From assembly GCA_020432045.1 (NCBI GenBank), contig JAGQHB010000003.1, forward strand, positions 1-47,934: 47,934 nt of DNA, written 5' to 3'. Under the pieces are notes generated by a model. That model was given only the letters and a program-made list of their open reading frames with translations, was not told the DNA's origin and made no database searches. This document shows positions 1 to 8,491 of this stretch, piece by piece. Position 1 is the first letter of the stretch; every line of letters starts with the position of its first letter. Source of the stretch: Dehalococcoidia bacterium. Its GTDB lineage: Bacteria > Chloroflexota > Dehalococcoidia > Tepidiformales > Tepidiformaceae. Made by a program: the position numbers and the translations under genes.

Positions 1-769
1 CCAGTGAGACGACGATGAGGATGAGCGAGAGCGCGATGGCGCCGGAGACACCGAGGGAAGACCCCTCGAAGGCACTAATAATCGCGAGCGGCATAGTCTG
101 CGTCCGCCCTTCGAGATTGCCCGCAAAGATCAGCGTGGCGCCGAGTTCGCCCATCGCCCGGGCCCAGCACAGCACCAGTCCCGCCGCGAGTGAGGGCCAT
201 GCCTGGGGTACCGTAATCCGGAAGAAGGTGCGCACGCGAGACGCCCCGAGCGTGTACGCCACACGTTCGAACTGCGGATTGACGGACCGAAACCCACTGC
301 TCGCAGCGCGAACGTAAAAAGGCGTAGAAACGAGCAGTTGGGCCATGATCACCGCAGTGGTACTGAAGCCGAACGTGAAGCCTGTCCAATCTTCGATTGG
401 CTCACCGAGGACACCGCGGCGACCGAACGCCGTGAGGAGCGCAACGCCGGCGACCGTCGGAGGGAGAACGATCGGAAGGTCCACGAACGCATCGAGCACC
501 TCCCGGCCGGGAAACCTGGCCTTGGCCAGTGCGTAGGCCACGGGCGTTCCGATCACAGCGGCAATGATGGTCGTGACTGCCGAAGTCCATAGGGACAATG
601 TCAGCGCCTGGCGGATCTGTGATGCACGAAGCAGTTCCCATGTCCGGCGGTCCTCGATGGCACGGTCGATGAGTCCGACGAACGGCAGGACGAAGAGGAG
701 CGCGAAGACGGCCACCAAGAACGTGACCGTGACGAACGCCGCGCGGTCGATCGAGGCGGCAGAACGCAT
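1..769 (-). CDS. modB: Molybdate ABC transporter permease, 3' end outside window
   Basis: Reading from the ATG at 769 to the window edge gives 256 residues without a stop, so the C-terminus is missing. The product is an inner-membrane permease that moves molybdate (or tungstate) delivered by a ModA-type binding protein, powered by a ModC ATPase not seen here. Several hydrophobic segments follow a short N-terminus (first helix near residues 11-33). The cytoplasmic EAA loop reads RAMGELGATLIFAGN, which is typical of ModB. A strong AAGGGAGGGG ribosome site stands just before the ATG. It is the third gene of a minus-strand operon, 50 nt after the second binding-protein gene. Family assignment is firm; the exact oxyanion is inferred. 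Confidence 0.9.
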   Translation of the reverse strand, partial: MRSAASIDRAAFVTVTFLVAVFALLFVLPFVGLIDRAIEDRRTWELLRASQIRQALTLSLWTSAVTTIIAAVIGTPVAYALAKARFPGREVLDAFVDLPIVLPPTVAGVALLTAFGRRGVLGEPIEDWTGFTFGFSTTAVIMAQLLVSTPFYVRAASSGFRSVNPQFERVAYTLGASRVRTFFRITVPQAWPSLAAGLVLCWARAMGELGATLIFAGNLEGRTQTMPLAIISAFEGSSLGVSGAIALSLILIVVSL

Positions 770-819
770 GTCCCCTCCCTTGTAACTGGCTGCCGAGCGA
801 AGGATCTCACAAAGTCACG

Positions 820-1704
820 TCAGGAGGGCGGGCCGAATCCGAAGTCCTCGAGAATCGCCTGGCCGGTGGGCGACAGCAGGAACCGTATCCATGCTTCCGC
901 AGCCGTGGGGTTCTTCGATTCCTTCGTGACAGCCACCGGGTACGACGCCATGATGTTGTAGAGCGCAGGGATCTCGATGAGCGCCACTTCCTCGCCAACG
1001 ATGGCAGCATCCGTCCGGTAGACGATGCCGGCATCAGCTTCTCCCAACTGGACCTTGGTGAGCACGGCACGCACGTTCGCTTCATTGCTCCTCAGATTGG
1101 CGAGCACGCGGTCAGAAAAGCCTGGGCCGGGACCATCCGTGGCCTGCGATGCCTTGATGAGGATCTGGCGGGAATACGCGCCAATGGGAACATCAGGCCC
1201 TGCCAGCACGAGGCGAACGCCCGGCCGGGCAAGATCGTAAAAGGATGTGACCCCAATGCTCTTGGCGGGGACCACCACCACCGGGACGTTGGCGGCGAAC
1301 ATCACAGGGCTGGATGCGTTTCCGGCATCAGTCACGACCTGCATCTGCGCATCGTTGGCCGAAGCGAAGACGTCGGCAGGCGCGCCCTCATTGATCTGCG
1401 TGGAGAGCACAGAGGACGAAGCGAAGTTGAACGTGACGCTCACGCCAGGGTTCTGCGCGGCGAACGCCTTGCCAAGCGCACGAAAGACATCGGTGAGAGA
1501 CGATGCGGCGAACACGGTCAGTCCGCCTTGCACCTCCGTCCCGGTTGCCACCTGCGACCGCATATTTTCCGGAGCGCTGCTGCCGCCGCAGGCGCCGAAA
1601 AGTCCAACGACCAGGGCAAGGGCAGCAGCTGCAAGAGACGCCGGGAGACAAATTCGAATGCCCCGGGACACTGCTTTCGGGAGGAGGACTGGTTGCTGAT
1701 GCAC
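820..1704 (-). CDS. modA: Molybdate/tungstate-binding lipoprotein, ModA family (copy 1)
   Basis: A 294-residue extracytoplasmic solute-binding protein. The N-terminus has a lipoprotein signal ending in LVVGLFGACGG, so the mature protein is probably a lipid-anchored Cys. The ModA core starts with LTVFAASSLTDVFRALGKAF and continues with SSVLSTQINEGAPADVFASA, the oxyanion-pocket region of the family. The GTG start at 1704 directly follows the TAA of the preceding modA-like gene, so it is probably translated by coupling; no clear Shine-Dalgarno is visible. It lies 50 nt before modB. The C-terminus (GQAILEDFGFG) closely resembles that of its upstream neighbour, indicating a tandem duplication. Whether it binds molybdate or tungstate cannot be read from sequence. 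Confidence 0.9.
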   Translation of the reverse strand: MHQQPVLLPKAVSRGIRICLPASLAAAALALVVGLFGACGGSSAPENMRSQVATGTEVQGGLTVFAASSLTDVFRALGKAFAAQNPGVSVTFNFASSSVLSTQINEGAPADVFASANDAQMQVVTDAGNASSPVMFAANVPVVVVPAKSIGVTSFYDLARPGVRLVLAGPDVPIGAYSRQILIKASQATDGPGPGFSDRVLANLRSNEANVRAVLTKVQLGEADAGIVYRTDAAIVGEEVALIEIPALYNIMASYPVAVTKESKNPTAAEAWIRFLLSPTGQAILEDFGFGPPS

Positions 1705-2553
1705 TTACTGGCTCGCTCCGAAGCCAAACCCTTCCAGGATCGCCTGGCCATCATCCGAGAGCATGAAGTCGAAAAAGGCCTTCGCAAGGACGACTTCAGG
1801 GGGACGGGCGGTGAGGGCGGCAGGGTAGACGACGGCAAGGCCCAGCCTCGCGGGAAAGGGCAGGGCACCGATGGCCACGTCCGTGGCGAGCGACGTGAGG
1901 TCAGACCGGTAGACGATGCCCGCATCCGCCGCAGACGTACGCACCTTTTCGAGGACAGCACGAGTATCGGCCTCGCGTTCGAGCATGTTTGACAGGACGG
2001 ACTGCTTCCAGTCCTCGCCAAGCCCGGCGGCAGCGGACAGAATTCCAGCGTCGGCGTATGCCCCCGCGGACGTGCCTGGCGCGGCCACTGCGATACGGAG
2101 CCCCTGGTTCGCAAGATCCTCGAACGCGTTAAATCCGGTGAGCCCGTCTCGCGTCGCGACCATCAGGACGTTGGATGTGAGAGTGGAGGGCCGCTGGACC
2201 AGCCCGGCGGTTTCCAACTCCTGCATGGTGCTGGTGCCCGCTGTAACAACGAGGTCCGCAACATCGCCATTCCGCAGCCGCTGGATGAGGCTGTTGGAAT
2301 CTTCGAACCGGAATCGGACGTCTGCATCAGGGTTCGCACGTTCGAACGATTCCGAGAGCGCACCAAACGCGTCCTTCAGGGAAGAATCGGCCAATACGGT
2401 GAGGACCGGCTTCCCGGCGGAGTCTTCACAGGTAGCGCCAACGAGCAGGAGCAACAGCGAGAGGCAGAGGATGGCCACTCGCGAAATCCGGCTGTCTGCG
2501 GGGCCGTGGACACGGCCCGGGCAGGCCCGTGTGGCGGTATTCGTAGACTCCAT
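1705..2553 (-). CDS. Second ModA-family oxyanion-binding lipoprotein (paralogue)
   Basis: A 282-residue solute-binding protein, first gene of the mod operon. The leader has a hydrophobic run ending LLLLVGATCEDS, a lipobox-like site. The core begins LTVLADSSLKDAFGALSESF, matching the ModA fold, and the end reads GQAILEGFGFGAS, near-identical in pattern to the next gene. The segment PADVF of ModA is replaced by VADLVVTAGTSTMQELE, so the pocket may differ. The ATG at 2553 has no Shine-Dalgarno; a TACTAT hexamer ends 6 nt before it, suggesting a leaderless transcript. It could be a tungstate or molybdate specialist; specificity is not determinable from sequence. Confidence 0.87.
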   Translation of the reverse strand: MESTNTATRACPGRVHGPADSRISRVAILCLSLLLLLVGATCEDSAGKPVLTVLADSSLKDAFGALSESFERANPDADVRFRFEDSNSLIQRLRNGDVADLVVTAGTSTMQELETAGLVQRPSTLTSNVLMVATRDGLTGFNAFEDLANQGLRIAVAAPGTSAGAYADAGILSAAAGLGEDWKQSVLSNMLEREADTRAVLEKVRTSAADAGIVYRSDLTSLATDVAIGALPFPARLGLAVVYPAALTARPPEVVLAKAFFDFMLSDDGQAILEGFGFGASQ

Positions 2554-2559
2554 TTAGGC

Positions 2560-2565
2560 ATAGTA
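2560..2565 (-). promoter_or_regulatory. Candidate -10 box of a leaderless mod transcript
   Basis: On the minus strand TACTAT is followed by six bases and then the ATG of the first ModA-like gene. The expected transcription start would be at the ATG itself. No ribosome site exists between. The -35 region is weak. Confidence 0.5.
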
Positions 2566-2600
2566 GCCCGCTGAGACAGACGGCCGCACGGTAGCCCGCT
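2563..2600. repeat. Pair of 10-bp direct repeats upstream of the mod operon
   Basis: GTAGCCCGCT occurs at 2563-2572 and again at 2591-2600, a period of 28 bp. The promoter-proximal copy overlaps the candidate -10 box. The arrangement suits a regulator binding on one helix face, but no match to the known ModE operator is seen. Confidence 0.4.
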
Positions 2601-2676
2601 TCACGAAGACCGATTGCAGGGCCCAGGCGACTGAGCCAGGCTTTCCAACAACGCGCCATCCACTTTTCCACCCGTA

Positions 2677-2691
2677 CCGCCACGGTGGCGG
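2677..2691. other. Small perfect stem-loop after the Nudix regulator gene
   Basis: CCGCCA and TGGCGG pair around a 3-base loop, 10 nt beyond the stop of the gene ending at 2701. No T-tract follows, so I do not call it an intrinsic terminator. The rest of 2566-2700 shows no gene. Confidence 0.3.
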
Positions 2692-2700
2692 AAGGAGGCG

Positions 2701-3324
2701 TTACAGCACCATGGGCTCGCGGCTCGTAAATTCATACAGCATCGCGGGCCGGTGGGCGCCGCGCTTCTGAAGTTGGCCGGTCTCGCGAACAACGCCGAGG
2801 CCGACGACACGGCGACGGAAATTCCGCTTGTCCATCGCCTCGCCAAGGATGGCCTCGTACACACCCTGCAAGTCCGAGAGGGTGAAGCGCTCCGGCAGCA
2901 GGCTATAAGCGACGTTGGTGTATTCGAGTTTCGCCCGCAGGCGTTCGGATGCGTAGTCAATGATGCGTTCATTGTCGAAACCGAGGTGTGGCAGGGTACG
3001 CAGCACATGCCACGCGGGCTGCCATTCGAGTTCGGTCCGGAGCCGTGCCCGGCGGCTGTCGACAAGGGCAAAGTACGACACCACGACGGTTGCATCGCTG
3101 CTGGGGATGCAGTCGAACGTGTAGAGCTGTTCGAGAAAGACATCGCTCACGCCAGTCTCATCCGCGAGCTTGCGGACAGCTGCCTCTTTGAGCGACTCGC
3201 CACCATGCAGCAGCCCGCCCGGTAGTGCCCATGAACCGCGATACGGGTCACCGGAACGCTCGATGAGGAGGACGGAGAGCTCCCCGCCTGAAACGGTGAA
3301 GATGACGACGACGACTGCGGTCAC
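2701..3324 (-). CDS. NrtR-like regulator: Nudix domain plus winged helix
   Basis: A 207-residue protein with an N-terminal Nudix domain (about 1-125) and a C-terminal winged-helix region (about 130-207, with FTLSDLQGVYEAILGEAMDK and a basic RNFRRRVVG stretch). This is the architecture of NrtR regulators, which sense ADP-ribose and usually repress NAD genes. The Nudix box at 37-59 is degenerate: the catalytic REUXEEXGU reads RKLADETGV, with Lys52 and Asp55 in place of Glu, so hydrolysis is probably lost, as in many NrtR proteins. The GTG start at 3324 has no Shine-Dalgarno but a TACACT box ends 6 nt before it. No NAD biosynthesis gene is adjacent, so its targets are unknown. Confidence 0.82.
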   Translation of the reverse strand: MTAVVVVIFTVSGGELSVLLIERSGDPYRGSWALPGGLLHGGESLKEAAVRKLADETGVSDVFLEQLYTFDCIPSSDATVVVSYFALVDSRRARLRTELEWQPAWHVLRTLPHLGFDNERIIDYASERLRAKLEYTNVAYSLLPERFTLSDLQGVYEAILGEAMDKRNFRRRVVGLGVVRETGQLQKRGAHRPAMLYEFTSREPMVL

Positions 3325-3330
3325 GGCGCC

Positions 3331-3336
3331 AGTGTA
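3331..3336 (-). promoter_or_regulatory. Candidate leaderless -10 box of the NrtR-like gene
   Basis: TACACT on the minus strand ends 6 nt before the GTG start at 3324, with GGCGCC between. No ribosome site is present. A -35 element is not recognisable. Confidence 0.45.
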
Positions 3337-3369
3337 GAACGCAACGACGACGGGCGGAGCGACGGCTGA

Positions 3370-4248
3370 CTACACACGCGGAACAACTTCCCGCATGAAA
3401 CCTCTGAGTGCACTCAACAGGTCGTCCATGTCCCGGGCTGGCAGCGAGAGCATGAGCTCATCCATTCCCGCCGCCGCGTAAGCCCGTACGTCGGCTGCCT
3501 GTTCGTCCGCAGAGCCTGCCAGGGGTGGCCGGAGCCCGCCGGGCTGCGTGCGGCCGGCCGGCATGTGACGAAGGCAGACCGGTCCCGGCGTGCGTCCAAA
3601 GCGGCCGCACTGGTCGCGATACCGGTGTACGTTCGCGGCAAACTCGTCGACGCCGAGGTTGATCGGGTGCCAACCATCCCCAAGTTCGGCAGCGCGCCGG
3701 ATGCTGGCGGCGCCGTTGCCCCCCACCCAGAGCGGAATCGTCCCTCTCCGCTCCGCCGCTGCCTTCGGGAACATCCGCATCCCGCTGTACTGCTTCCAGC
3801 GACCTTCGAAACTCGACGTCTCTGTCTCCCAGAGGTTACGGAAAACCCGGAGGTATTCGTCGGTCATCGGCCCGCGCTCGTCGAAGGGGACGCCGAGCGC
3901 GGCGAACTCCTCCTGCATCCAGCCACTCCCCGTTCCAACAATGAGTCGACCGTTCGAGAGCAGGTCTACTGTGGAGAGAAACTTGGCGGTGAAGACGGGA
4001 TCGCGGTAGGGCACAATGAGCACGCTCACGCCGATTTTGACGTGTGTTGTCTGTCCCGCGAGGTATGCAAGCGTGGCCAGCGGTTCGTCCATGAACTCCG
4101 GGATATAGGACGACCCCTCCGGGACGATGACATGGTCACTGACCCAGATGGAATCGTAGCCAAGCTCTTCCACTGCCCGTGCCATCGTCCGGATCGCAGA
4201 CGGGGTGGCAAAGCGGTTGGCATGGGGAATCGCGACACCGTAGCGCAT
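3370..4248 (-). CDS. LLM-class F420-dependent oxidoreductase
   Basis: A 292-residue TIM-barrel protein of the luciferase-like monooxygenase superfamily. Recognisable segments are MRYGVAIPHANRF at the start, ELGYDSIWVSDHV, the conserved GRLIVGTGSGWMQEEFAALG strand-loop, and TIPLWVGGNGAASIRRAAEL before the cofactor-binding end. This pattern fits the F420-dependent TIGR03619-type group more than FMN-reduced luciferases, but the cofactor is inferred. ATG at 4248 is preceded by AGGAGG at good spacing. The gene lies 24 nt downstream of the malate/lactate dehydrogenase gene and is probably cotranscribed with it. The substrate is unknown. Confidence 0.88.
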   Translation of the reverse strand: MRYGVAIPHANRFATPSAIRTMARAVEELGYDSIWVSDHVIVPEGSSYIPEFMDEPLATLAYLAGQTTHVKIGVSVLIVPYRDPVFTAKFLSTVDLLSNGRLIVGTGSGWMQEEFAALGVPFDERGPMTDEYLRVFRNLWETETSSFEGRWKQYSGMRMFPKAAAERRGTIPLWVGGNGAASIRRAAELGDGWHPINLGVDEFAANVHRYRDQCGRFGRTPGPVCLRHMPAGRTQPGGLRPPLAGSADEQAADVRAYAAAGMDELMLSLPARDMDDLLSALRGFMREVVPRV

Positions 4249-4272
4249 GGGAACTGCCTCCTGGGACGGCTG

Positions 4273-5367
4273 CTAGCGGAGCGGAGCGGGAAACACGACA
4301 CCCGTTTCAGTACCGAGAGCGGTGAGTTGCTCGATCGACTCGTGATCAAGCGGGATACCGTTCGCGGTGCGGTCTGCGCGCGCGATATGCTCAGGGTCCC
4401 CGGGTATGAGGACGGCATCGACGCCATCCTCGGGACGCGTGGCACGGATGGCGTCGAGCCAACGGCGCATATCGGCCTTGAACTCGGCCAGGTCGCGGAA
4501 CGCGTCGATGCGCCATGCAGCGAACCAATGGCCCTGCACCAGCGTCGCCCGGTCGACGAAGAGGCCGGGCCCGGTGCCGTTCAACACACCCGTGAGGACG
4601 TCGACCATCAGGCCCAACCCGTAGCCCTTGTGGGAACTGGTCAAAAGGCGAGAGCCGAGCGGCAGGAGAGCGCCGCCCTGGCGGAGGATCGTTGGATCGC
4701 TGGCATCATTGCCATCACCGTCGAGTGCCCAGCCCGCCGGGATGGGTTTGCCCTGGCGCTGAGCAATTTCAAGCTTGCCTCCCGCGACGGCCGTAGTGGC
4801 AATGTCGAGCAAGAACGGAGGCTGGCCCTCGACCGGTGCACCGAAGGAGATGGGATTCGTCCCGAACACGCGGTCGCGGCCCCCGGCCGCCACAGCGATA
4901 GGAGGGACGTTACACATCGACATGCCGATCATGTCCTGGCTCGCAGCCATGTGAGCGTAGTACCCGGCGGCGCCGTAGTGGCGGCCGTTCCGGACCGTGA
5001 TCATGCCGATGCCAGTCGCGCGTGCCTTTTCGATGCAGGCTGCCATCGCCTTCTGTGACGTCACCACACCGATGCCGCCGCCCGCGTCCCACGTCGCGGC
5101 AACGGGACTGTCGCGCAGCACACCGATCGTTGGTGCGGCGTTGACGATTCCCTGCTTGAGGCCCGGGGCATACCCCGGATGCCAGGGCAGATGTGCGATG
5201 CCGTGCGATTCGATGCCAGCGAGGTCCGCATCGATGAGCACTTCGGCCCCGAGCGCCGCGTCGGCGGCCGCAACGCCATAGTGTCGAAAAACACCATCCG
5301 TGAAGTCACGGAGCGAGGTGGCGCTGTATCGATGACGGGTATCGTTCGCGGGGTTCGGCGCTGCCAT
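4273..5367 (-). CDS. Malate/L-lactate dehydrogenase family oxidoreductase (Ldh_2)
   Basis: A 364-residue NAD(P)-dependent dehydrogenase of the MDH2/LDH2 family, which includes malate, sulfolactate and ureidoglycolate dehydrogenases with a fold distinct from classical lactate dehydrogenase. Typical motifs are DLAGIESHGIAHLPWHPGY near residue 43, NGRHYGAAGYYAHMA, FGTNPISFGAPV, and SSHKGYGLGLMVDVLTGVL. I chose ATG 5367 because an AGGAGGAACAG ribosome site sits just before it and the protein then begins like other family members; the frame stays open further upstream to 5616 but without family similarity. It is divergent from the LLM gene at 5461. The substrate cannot be fixed. Confidence 0.9.
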   Translation of the reverse strand: MAAPNPANDTRHRYSATSLRDFTDGVFRHYGVAAADAALGAEVLIDADLAGIESHGIAHLPWHPGYAPGLKQGIVNAAPTIGVLRDSPVAATWDAGGGIGVVTSQKAMAACIEKARATGIGMITVRNGRHYGAAGYYAHMAASQDMIGMSMCNVPPIAVAAGGRDRVFGTNPISFGAPVEGQPPFLLDIATTAVAGGKLEIAQRQGKPIPAGWALDGDGNDASDPTILRQGGALLPLGSRLLTSSHKGYGLGLMVDVLTGVLNGTGPGLFVDRATLVQGHWFAAWRIDAFRDLAEFKADMRRWLDAIRATRPEDGVDAVLIPGDPEHIARADRTANGIPLDHESIEQLTALGTETGVVFPAPLR

Positions 5368-5460
5368 GTGCTGTTCCTCCTGCGCCGAGTGCATCCGGCG
5401 CGCCGGCAGAGGATAGCACTGGCCGGGGCATGTATTGTCTCCACACAAGTGAGGTGAACG

Positions 5461-6510
5461 ATGAAGGTTGCGATCGGCATTGGCGTGGTCAACGACGACT
5501 TCGAATCGGTGGGCACGTACGTACGTGAAGCAGAAAAACTCGGGGTGGACGCGGTCTGGTCTGCAGAATCGTGGGGACACGATGCCGTGACACCGCTGGC
5601 GTACTTGGCCGCACAAACCAGCAAAATCCTGCTGGGCAGCGGCATTATGCAGATTTCCGGCCGTACGCCAGCGATGACGGCAATGACTGCACTGACCCTG
5701 GCGACCATGTCACACGACCGCTTCCTGATGGGCTTTGGGGCGAGCGGGCCACAGGTGGTCGAGGGCTGGCACGGGCAGCAGTTCGGCTCCACGGTCCAGC
5801 GGCTACGCGAGTACATCGAGATCGTCCGCCTCGCAGTGAGCGGCGCGAAGGTGGAGTACGACGGCGAGATCTTCCACCTGCCGCGTCCGGGCGGCGAAGG
5901 CAAAGCGATACGTTCTGCAGCCAAGCCACGGTCCGTTCCGATTCCTATTTACCTCGCGACGCTAAGCCCCAAGAGCCTGGAACTTACGGGCGAGGTGGCC
6001 GACGGCTGGGTTGGGACTTCCTTTATGCCTGCGCACGCGGACGTGTTCTTCACCCATATGCGCCGTGGGGCAGAACGTGCCGGCCGTGATTGGGCGAGTA
6101 TCGACCGGATGGCCGGTGGCTCCGTGGAATTCGGCGACGATATCGAGAAACTGATAGCGCCCCGGAAGCCCGGCCTCGCATTTACGCTCGGCGCTATGGG
6201 CTCGCGGAGGCACAACTTCTACAACCAGGCGTTCCAGCGGGCCGGCTTCGAAGATGTCGGGAAAGAGGCACAACGCCTGTACCTGGACGGGCGTCGCGCC
6301 GAGGCAGCGGCACTGGTGCCGGACGAGATGGTGGTCGGGGCCAACCTGCTTGGCACTGAGGCGATGGTGAAAGACCGGGTACGCGCCTATCGGGACTCCG
6401 GCGTCACCACGCTCCGCGTCGACCCGCAGGGCGAAGGACTGGCAGGAAAGTTGGACACACTCGGACGGGTCGTGTCTCTAGTGCACGCGGTGAACGCTGA
6501 ATCCGCCTGA
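5461..6510 (+). CDS. LLM-class flavin/F420-dependent oxidoreductase
   Basis: A 349-residue luciferase-like TIM-barrel enzyme. It begins MKVAIGIGVVNDDF, then EKLGVDAVWSAESWGHDAVT, the family hallmark LAAQTSKILLGSGIMQI and HDRFLMGFGASGPQVVEGWH, and IPIYLATLSPKSLELTGEVA before the phosphate-binding end. The layout resembles F420-dependent methylene-tetrahydromethanopterin reductase-like enzymes. GAGGTGAACG precedes the ATG. It is divergent from the dehydrogenase gene, with 93 nt between them, and its TGA is separated by one base from the stop of the convergent DinB-like gene. It is only distantly similar to the LLM gene at 3370-4248. Substrate unknown. Confidence 0.88.
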   Translation: MKVAIGIGVVNDDFESVGTYVREAEKLGVDAVWSAESWGHDAVTPLAYLAAQTSKILLGSGIMQISGRTPAMTAMTALTLATMSHDRFLMGFGASGPQVVEGWHGQQFGSTVQRLREYIEIVRLAVSGAKVEYDGEIFHLPRPGGEGKAIRSAAKPRSVPIPIYLATLSPKSLELTGEVADGWVGTSFMPAHADVFFTHMRRGAERAGRDWASIDRMAGGSVEFGDDIEKLIAPRKPGLAFTLGAMGSRRHNFYNQAFQRAGFEDVGKEAQRLYLDGRRAEAAALVPDEMVVGANLLGTEAMVKDRVRAYRDSGVTTLRVDPQGEGLAGKLDTLGRVVSLVHAVNAESA

Positions 6511-6511
6511 C

Positions 6512-7033
6512 TCAGCCTTTGAGGGCCGCGACGATGCTCTCGAGCTGACGCGCGTGGTCGATGTCATGGATACGGGTGAAGAGCAGCCACTCGCGCCAGT
6601 TCAACGGACCGAAGAACGGGTGCTCCCAGGCGATGTCGAGGTGCTCATCGCCGGCAAGGGCGGCCAGCCGTTCGAACGTTGCCTTGCGTTCGGAATCTAT
6701 CGCTGCGAACCATTCAAGCGGCCGGCGTACGTCGCGCGTTGGGACGATGCTGTCGCGGACAGGGGCAGGATGACGGCCTTCGAACGCGGCGGCGAGCATG
6801 CCCGCGTTCACTGACTGACAGGAGTCCCTGACGTGGTTAAGGACCTCGTTGACGCTCCACTCGCCCTCGGCGGGCCGCGCTGTGATATCGACCGCCTCGG
6901 CAGATTCGGCGGCGGAGCGCAGCTGGCCCGAATCGGCGAGGACCTTCGCGACGAGGTCAGCGAGTGACAGTCGAGCGGCCTGCCCCTGCAGGTACGAGCG
7001 GATACGGATCTGTTCTTCGCTGAGATCTGCCAC
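6512..7033 (-). CDS. DinB-superfamily protein
   Basis: A 173-residue four-helix-bundle protein of the DinB/YfiT superfamily, whose members include metal-dependent thiol S-transferases and damage-induced proteins. Visible hallmarks are PAEGEWSVNEVLNHVRDS (first metal His) and LFTRIHDIDHARQLESIV (second and third His). The GTG at 7033 was chosen because a perfect AGGAGG stands six bases upstream; a longer open frame to 7138 has no such site. It is divergent from the MFS gene with at most 31 nt between starts. Function is not predictable beyond the superfamily. Confidence 0.82.
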   Translation of the reverse strand: MADLSEEQIRIRSYLQGQAARLSLADLVAKVLADSGQLRSAAESAEAVDITARPAEGEWSVNEVLNHVRDSCQSVNAGMLAAAFEGRHPAPVRDSIVPTRDVRRPLEWFAAIDSERKATFERLAALAGDEHLDIAWEHPFFGPLNWREWLLFTRIHDIDHARQLESIVAALKG

Positions 7034-7064
7034 GGGCAGCCTCCTGTGTTGATGAGGCCACCAT

Positions 7065-8453
7065 ATGGGCACGGGAGCACAGCGGCGAGGGGAACCGAAA
7101 CTCCACAGACAGACGCCGTTTACCTTTTCGCAGTCCATCCGTTACTTGGATCGCGGCCTCTTCGGCCCCGGGACAAACTTCTTGCGTTCAGGTGTTGTAC
7201 CAACTCGCCGCCCAGCCTCAGCGGGACGTGGACCAACGGCGAGGGGCAAACCCCTGGCGGCACTTCGTCACAGGGACTTCCGGATCCTTCTGTTCAGTAC
7301 GATGGCGCTTCAGGTCGGGTCATGGGTGCAGACGATCGGCCAGGGCTGGCTCGTCCTACACGACCTGAATGGTTCGGCGACATCGCTGGGCCTGGTGGCG
7401 CTGCTGCGCGGTGGGGCACTCGTCGTGATGTCACCGATCGGTGGCCACATGGCGAGCAAGTATGAGCGCAAACGCCAGCTGATGGCCTACACAAGCGGTA
7501 GCGCGGTTGTGGCGATCTTGCTCGCCGTCACGATCGCCACCGGACACGTCACGCTCTGGCTGGTCTTCATCACGGCAATCGCGGCGGGCACAGTCGAGGC
7601 ACTCGCGGCACCGATCCGCAGCATCCTCGTCTACGATTCAGTGGCTGGCGAGGACCTGACGGCAGCGGTCGCGCTGAACGCACTCGGCGGCAACGCGATG
7701 AGGGTCATCGGGCCGGCAATCGGCGGCGTCCTGATCGGCACGGTTGGCACACAGGGGGCATTCGAGGTCCAGGCGTTTTGCATCGTGCTTTCGCTGGGCT
7801 TCACGGCGATGCTGGCGCTGAGCCATCCGCCCGCGGAGCCGGACGAGGAGCCGGGAATCCTCCGGAACATGGTGGCAGGATTCCGTTACGTGATCCGGGA
7901 GCCGCGGATGCGGTTCATCGTCGGCATGGGGATGTTGCCAAGCATACTCGTCTACCCTTATGTAACGTTTCTGCCAGTATTCGCTCGCGACGTCCTCAAC
8001 TCCGATGAGTCCGGATACGGCTACCTCGCGGCCGCAGTCGGACTGGGCTCGTTGGCCGGGGGGACGCTCGTCGCCTTCACAGCCGCCCGGCGAACACACA
8101 TGGGCCGGTCGATGATCTGGACCTGCCTGCTCTACGCAGGAGCTGTCGGCGCGTTCACGTTGATGCGCAACCTCTGGTTGGGTGTGCTCTTCCTGGCGCT
8201 GGCAGGCGTGTTCCACAGCATGTATTCGGCTTACCAGGCTTCGCTCATGCAGCTCAAGGCAGAACCACGCTATCGCGGCCGCGTGCTCGCACTTCAAACC
8301 ACGATGTGGGGGACGACACCATTCGCAGCGGTGATCATGGGCCGGATGATCGACTACTGGAGCGCGGCGCCGGTAGTCGGGTTGTGGATGGCATCCGCTG
8401 CGGGGCTTTGTGTGCTCGTCGCGGTCTTTGCGCGATCAGCCCATGAAGTCTAA
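7065..8453 (+). CDS. MFS exporter (EntS/MFS_3-like)
   Basis: Up to 462 residues with about 12 membrane segments. Motifs are ALRHRDFRILLFSTMALQVG at the start of the first helix, the loop GGHMASKYERKRQL, GNAMRVIGPAIGGVLIG and YRGRVLALQTTMWG, as in the enterobactin-exporter-like MFS_3 group. The substrate is unknown. The start is uncertain: ATG 7065 gives about 75 residues before the first helix, has no clear ribosome site and leaves almost no promoter room beside the divergent DinB-like gene; an in-frame TTG further down is possible. It is a paralogue of the MFS gene at 29823-31196. Confidence 0.85.
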   Translation: MGTGAQRRGEPKLHRQTPFTFSQSIRYLDRGLFGPGTNFLRSGVVPTRRPASAGRGPTARGKPLAALRHRDFRILLFSTMALQVGSWVQTIGQGWLVLHDLNGSATSLGLVALLRGGALVVMSPIGGHMASKYERKRQLMAYTSGSAVVAILLAVTIATGHVTLWLVFITAIAAGTVEALAAPIRSILVYDSVAGEDLTAAVALNALGGNAMRVIGPAIGGVLIGTVGTQGAFEVQAFCIVLSLGFTAMLALSHPPAEPDEEPGILRNMVAGFRYVIREPRMRFIVGMGMLPSILVYPYVTFLPVFARDVLNSDESGYGYLAAAVGLGSLAGGTLVAFTAARRTHMGRSMIWTCLLYAGAVGAFTLMRNLWLGVLFLALAGVFHSMYSAYQASLMQLKAEPRYRGRVLALQTTMWGTTPFAAVIMGRMIDYWSAAPVVGLWMASAAGLCVLVAVFARSAHEV

Positions 8454-8479
8454 GCAAGGACGCACGCACCTCCCTGGGC

Positions 8480-8485
8480 TAGGAT
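8480..8485 (+). promoter_or_regulatory. Candidate leaderless -10 box of the exonuclease gene
   Basis: TAGGAT is followed by six bases (GACGCG) and the GTG start at 8492. No convincing ribosome site is present. The -35 region is weak. Confidence 0.45.
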
Positions 8486-8491
8486 GACGCG

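Noticed and set aside
2566-2700. Possible molybdenum-cofactor riboswitch before the mod operon
   Set aside because: The conserved Moco core was not found and the candidate promoter lies downstream of this stretch.
3565-5058. A 497-codon open frame on the plus strand
   Set aside because: It runs antisense to the LLM and malate/lactate dehydrogenase genes, has no recognisable domain and an Arg/Glu-rich composition typical of GC-rich shadow frames.
7638-8297. Open frame on the minus strand opposite the MFS gene
   Set aside because: His/Arg/Gln-rich with no membrane or domain pattern; it is the antisense of a clear transporter.
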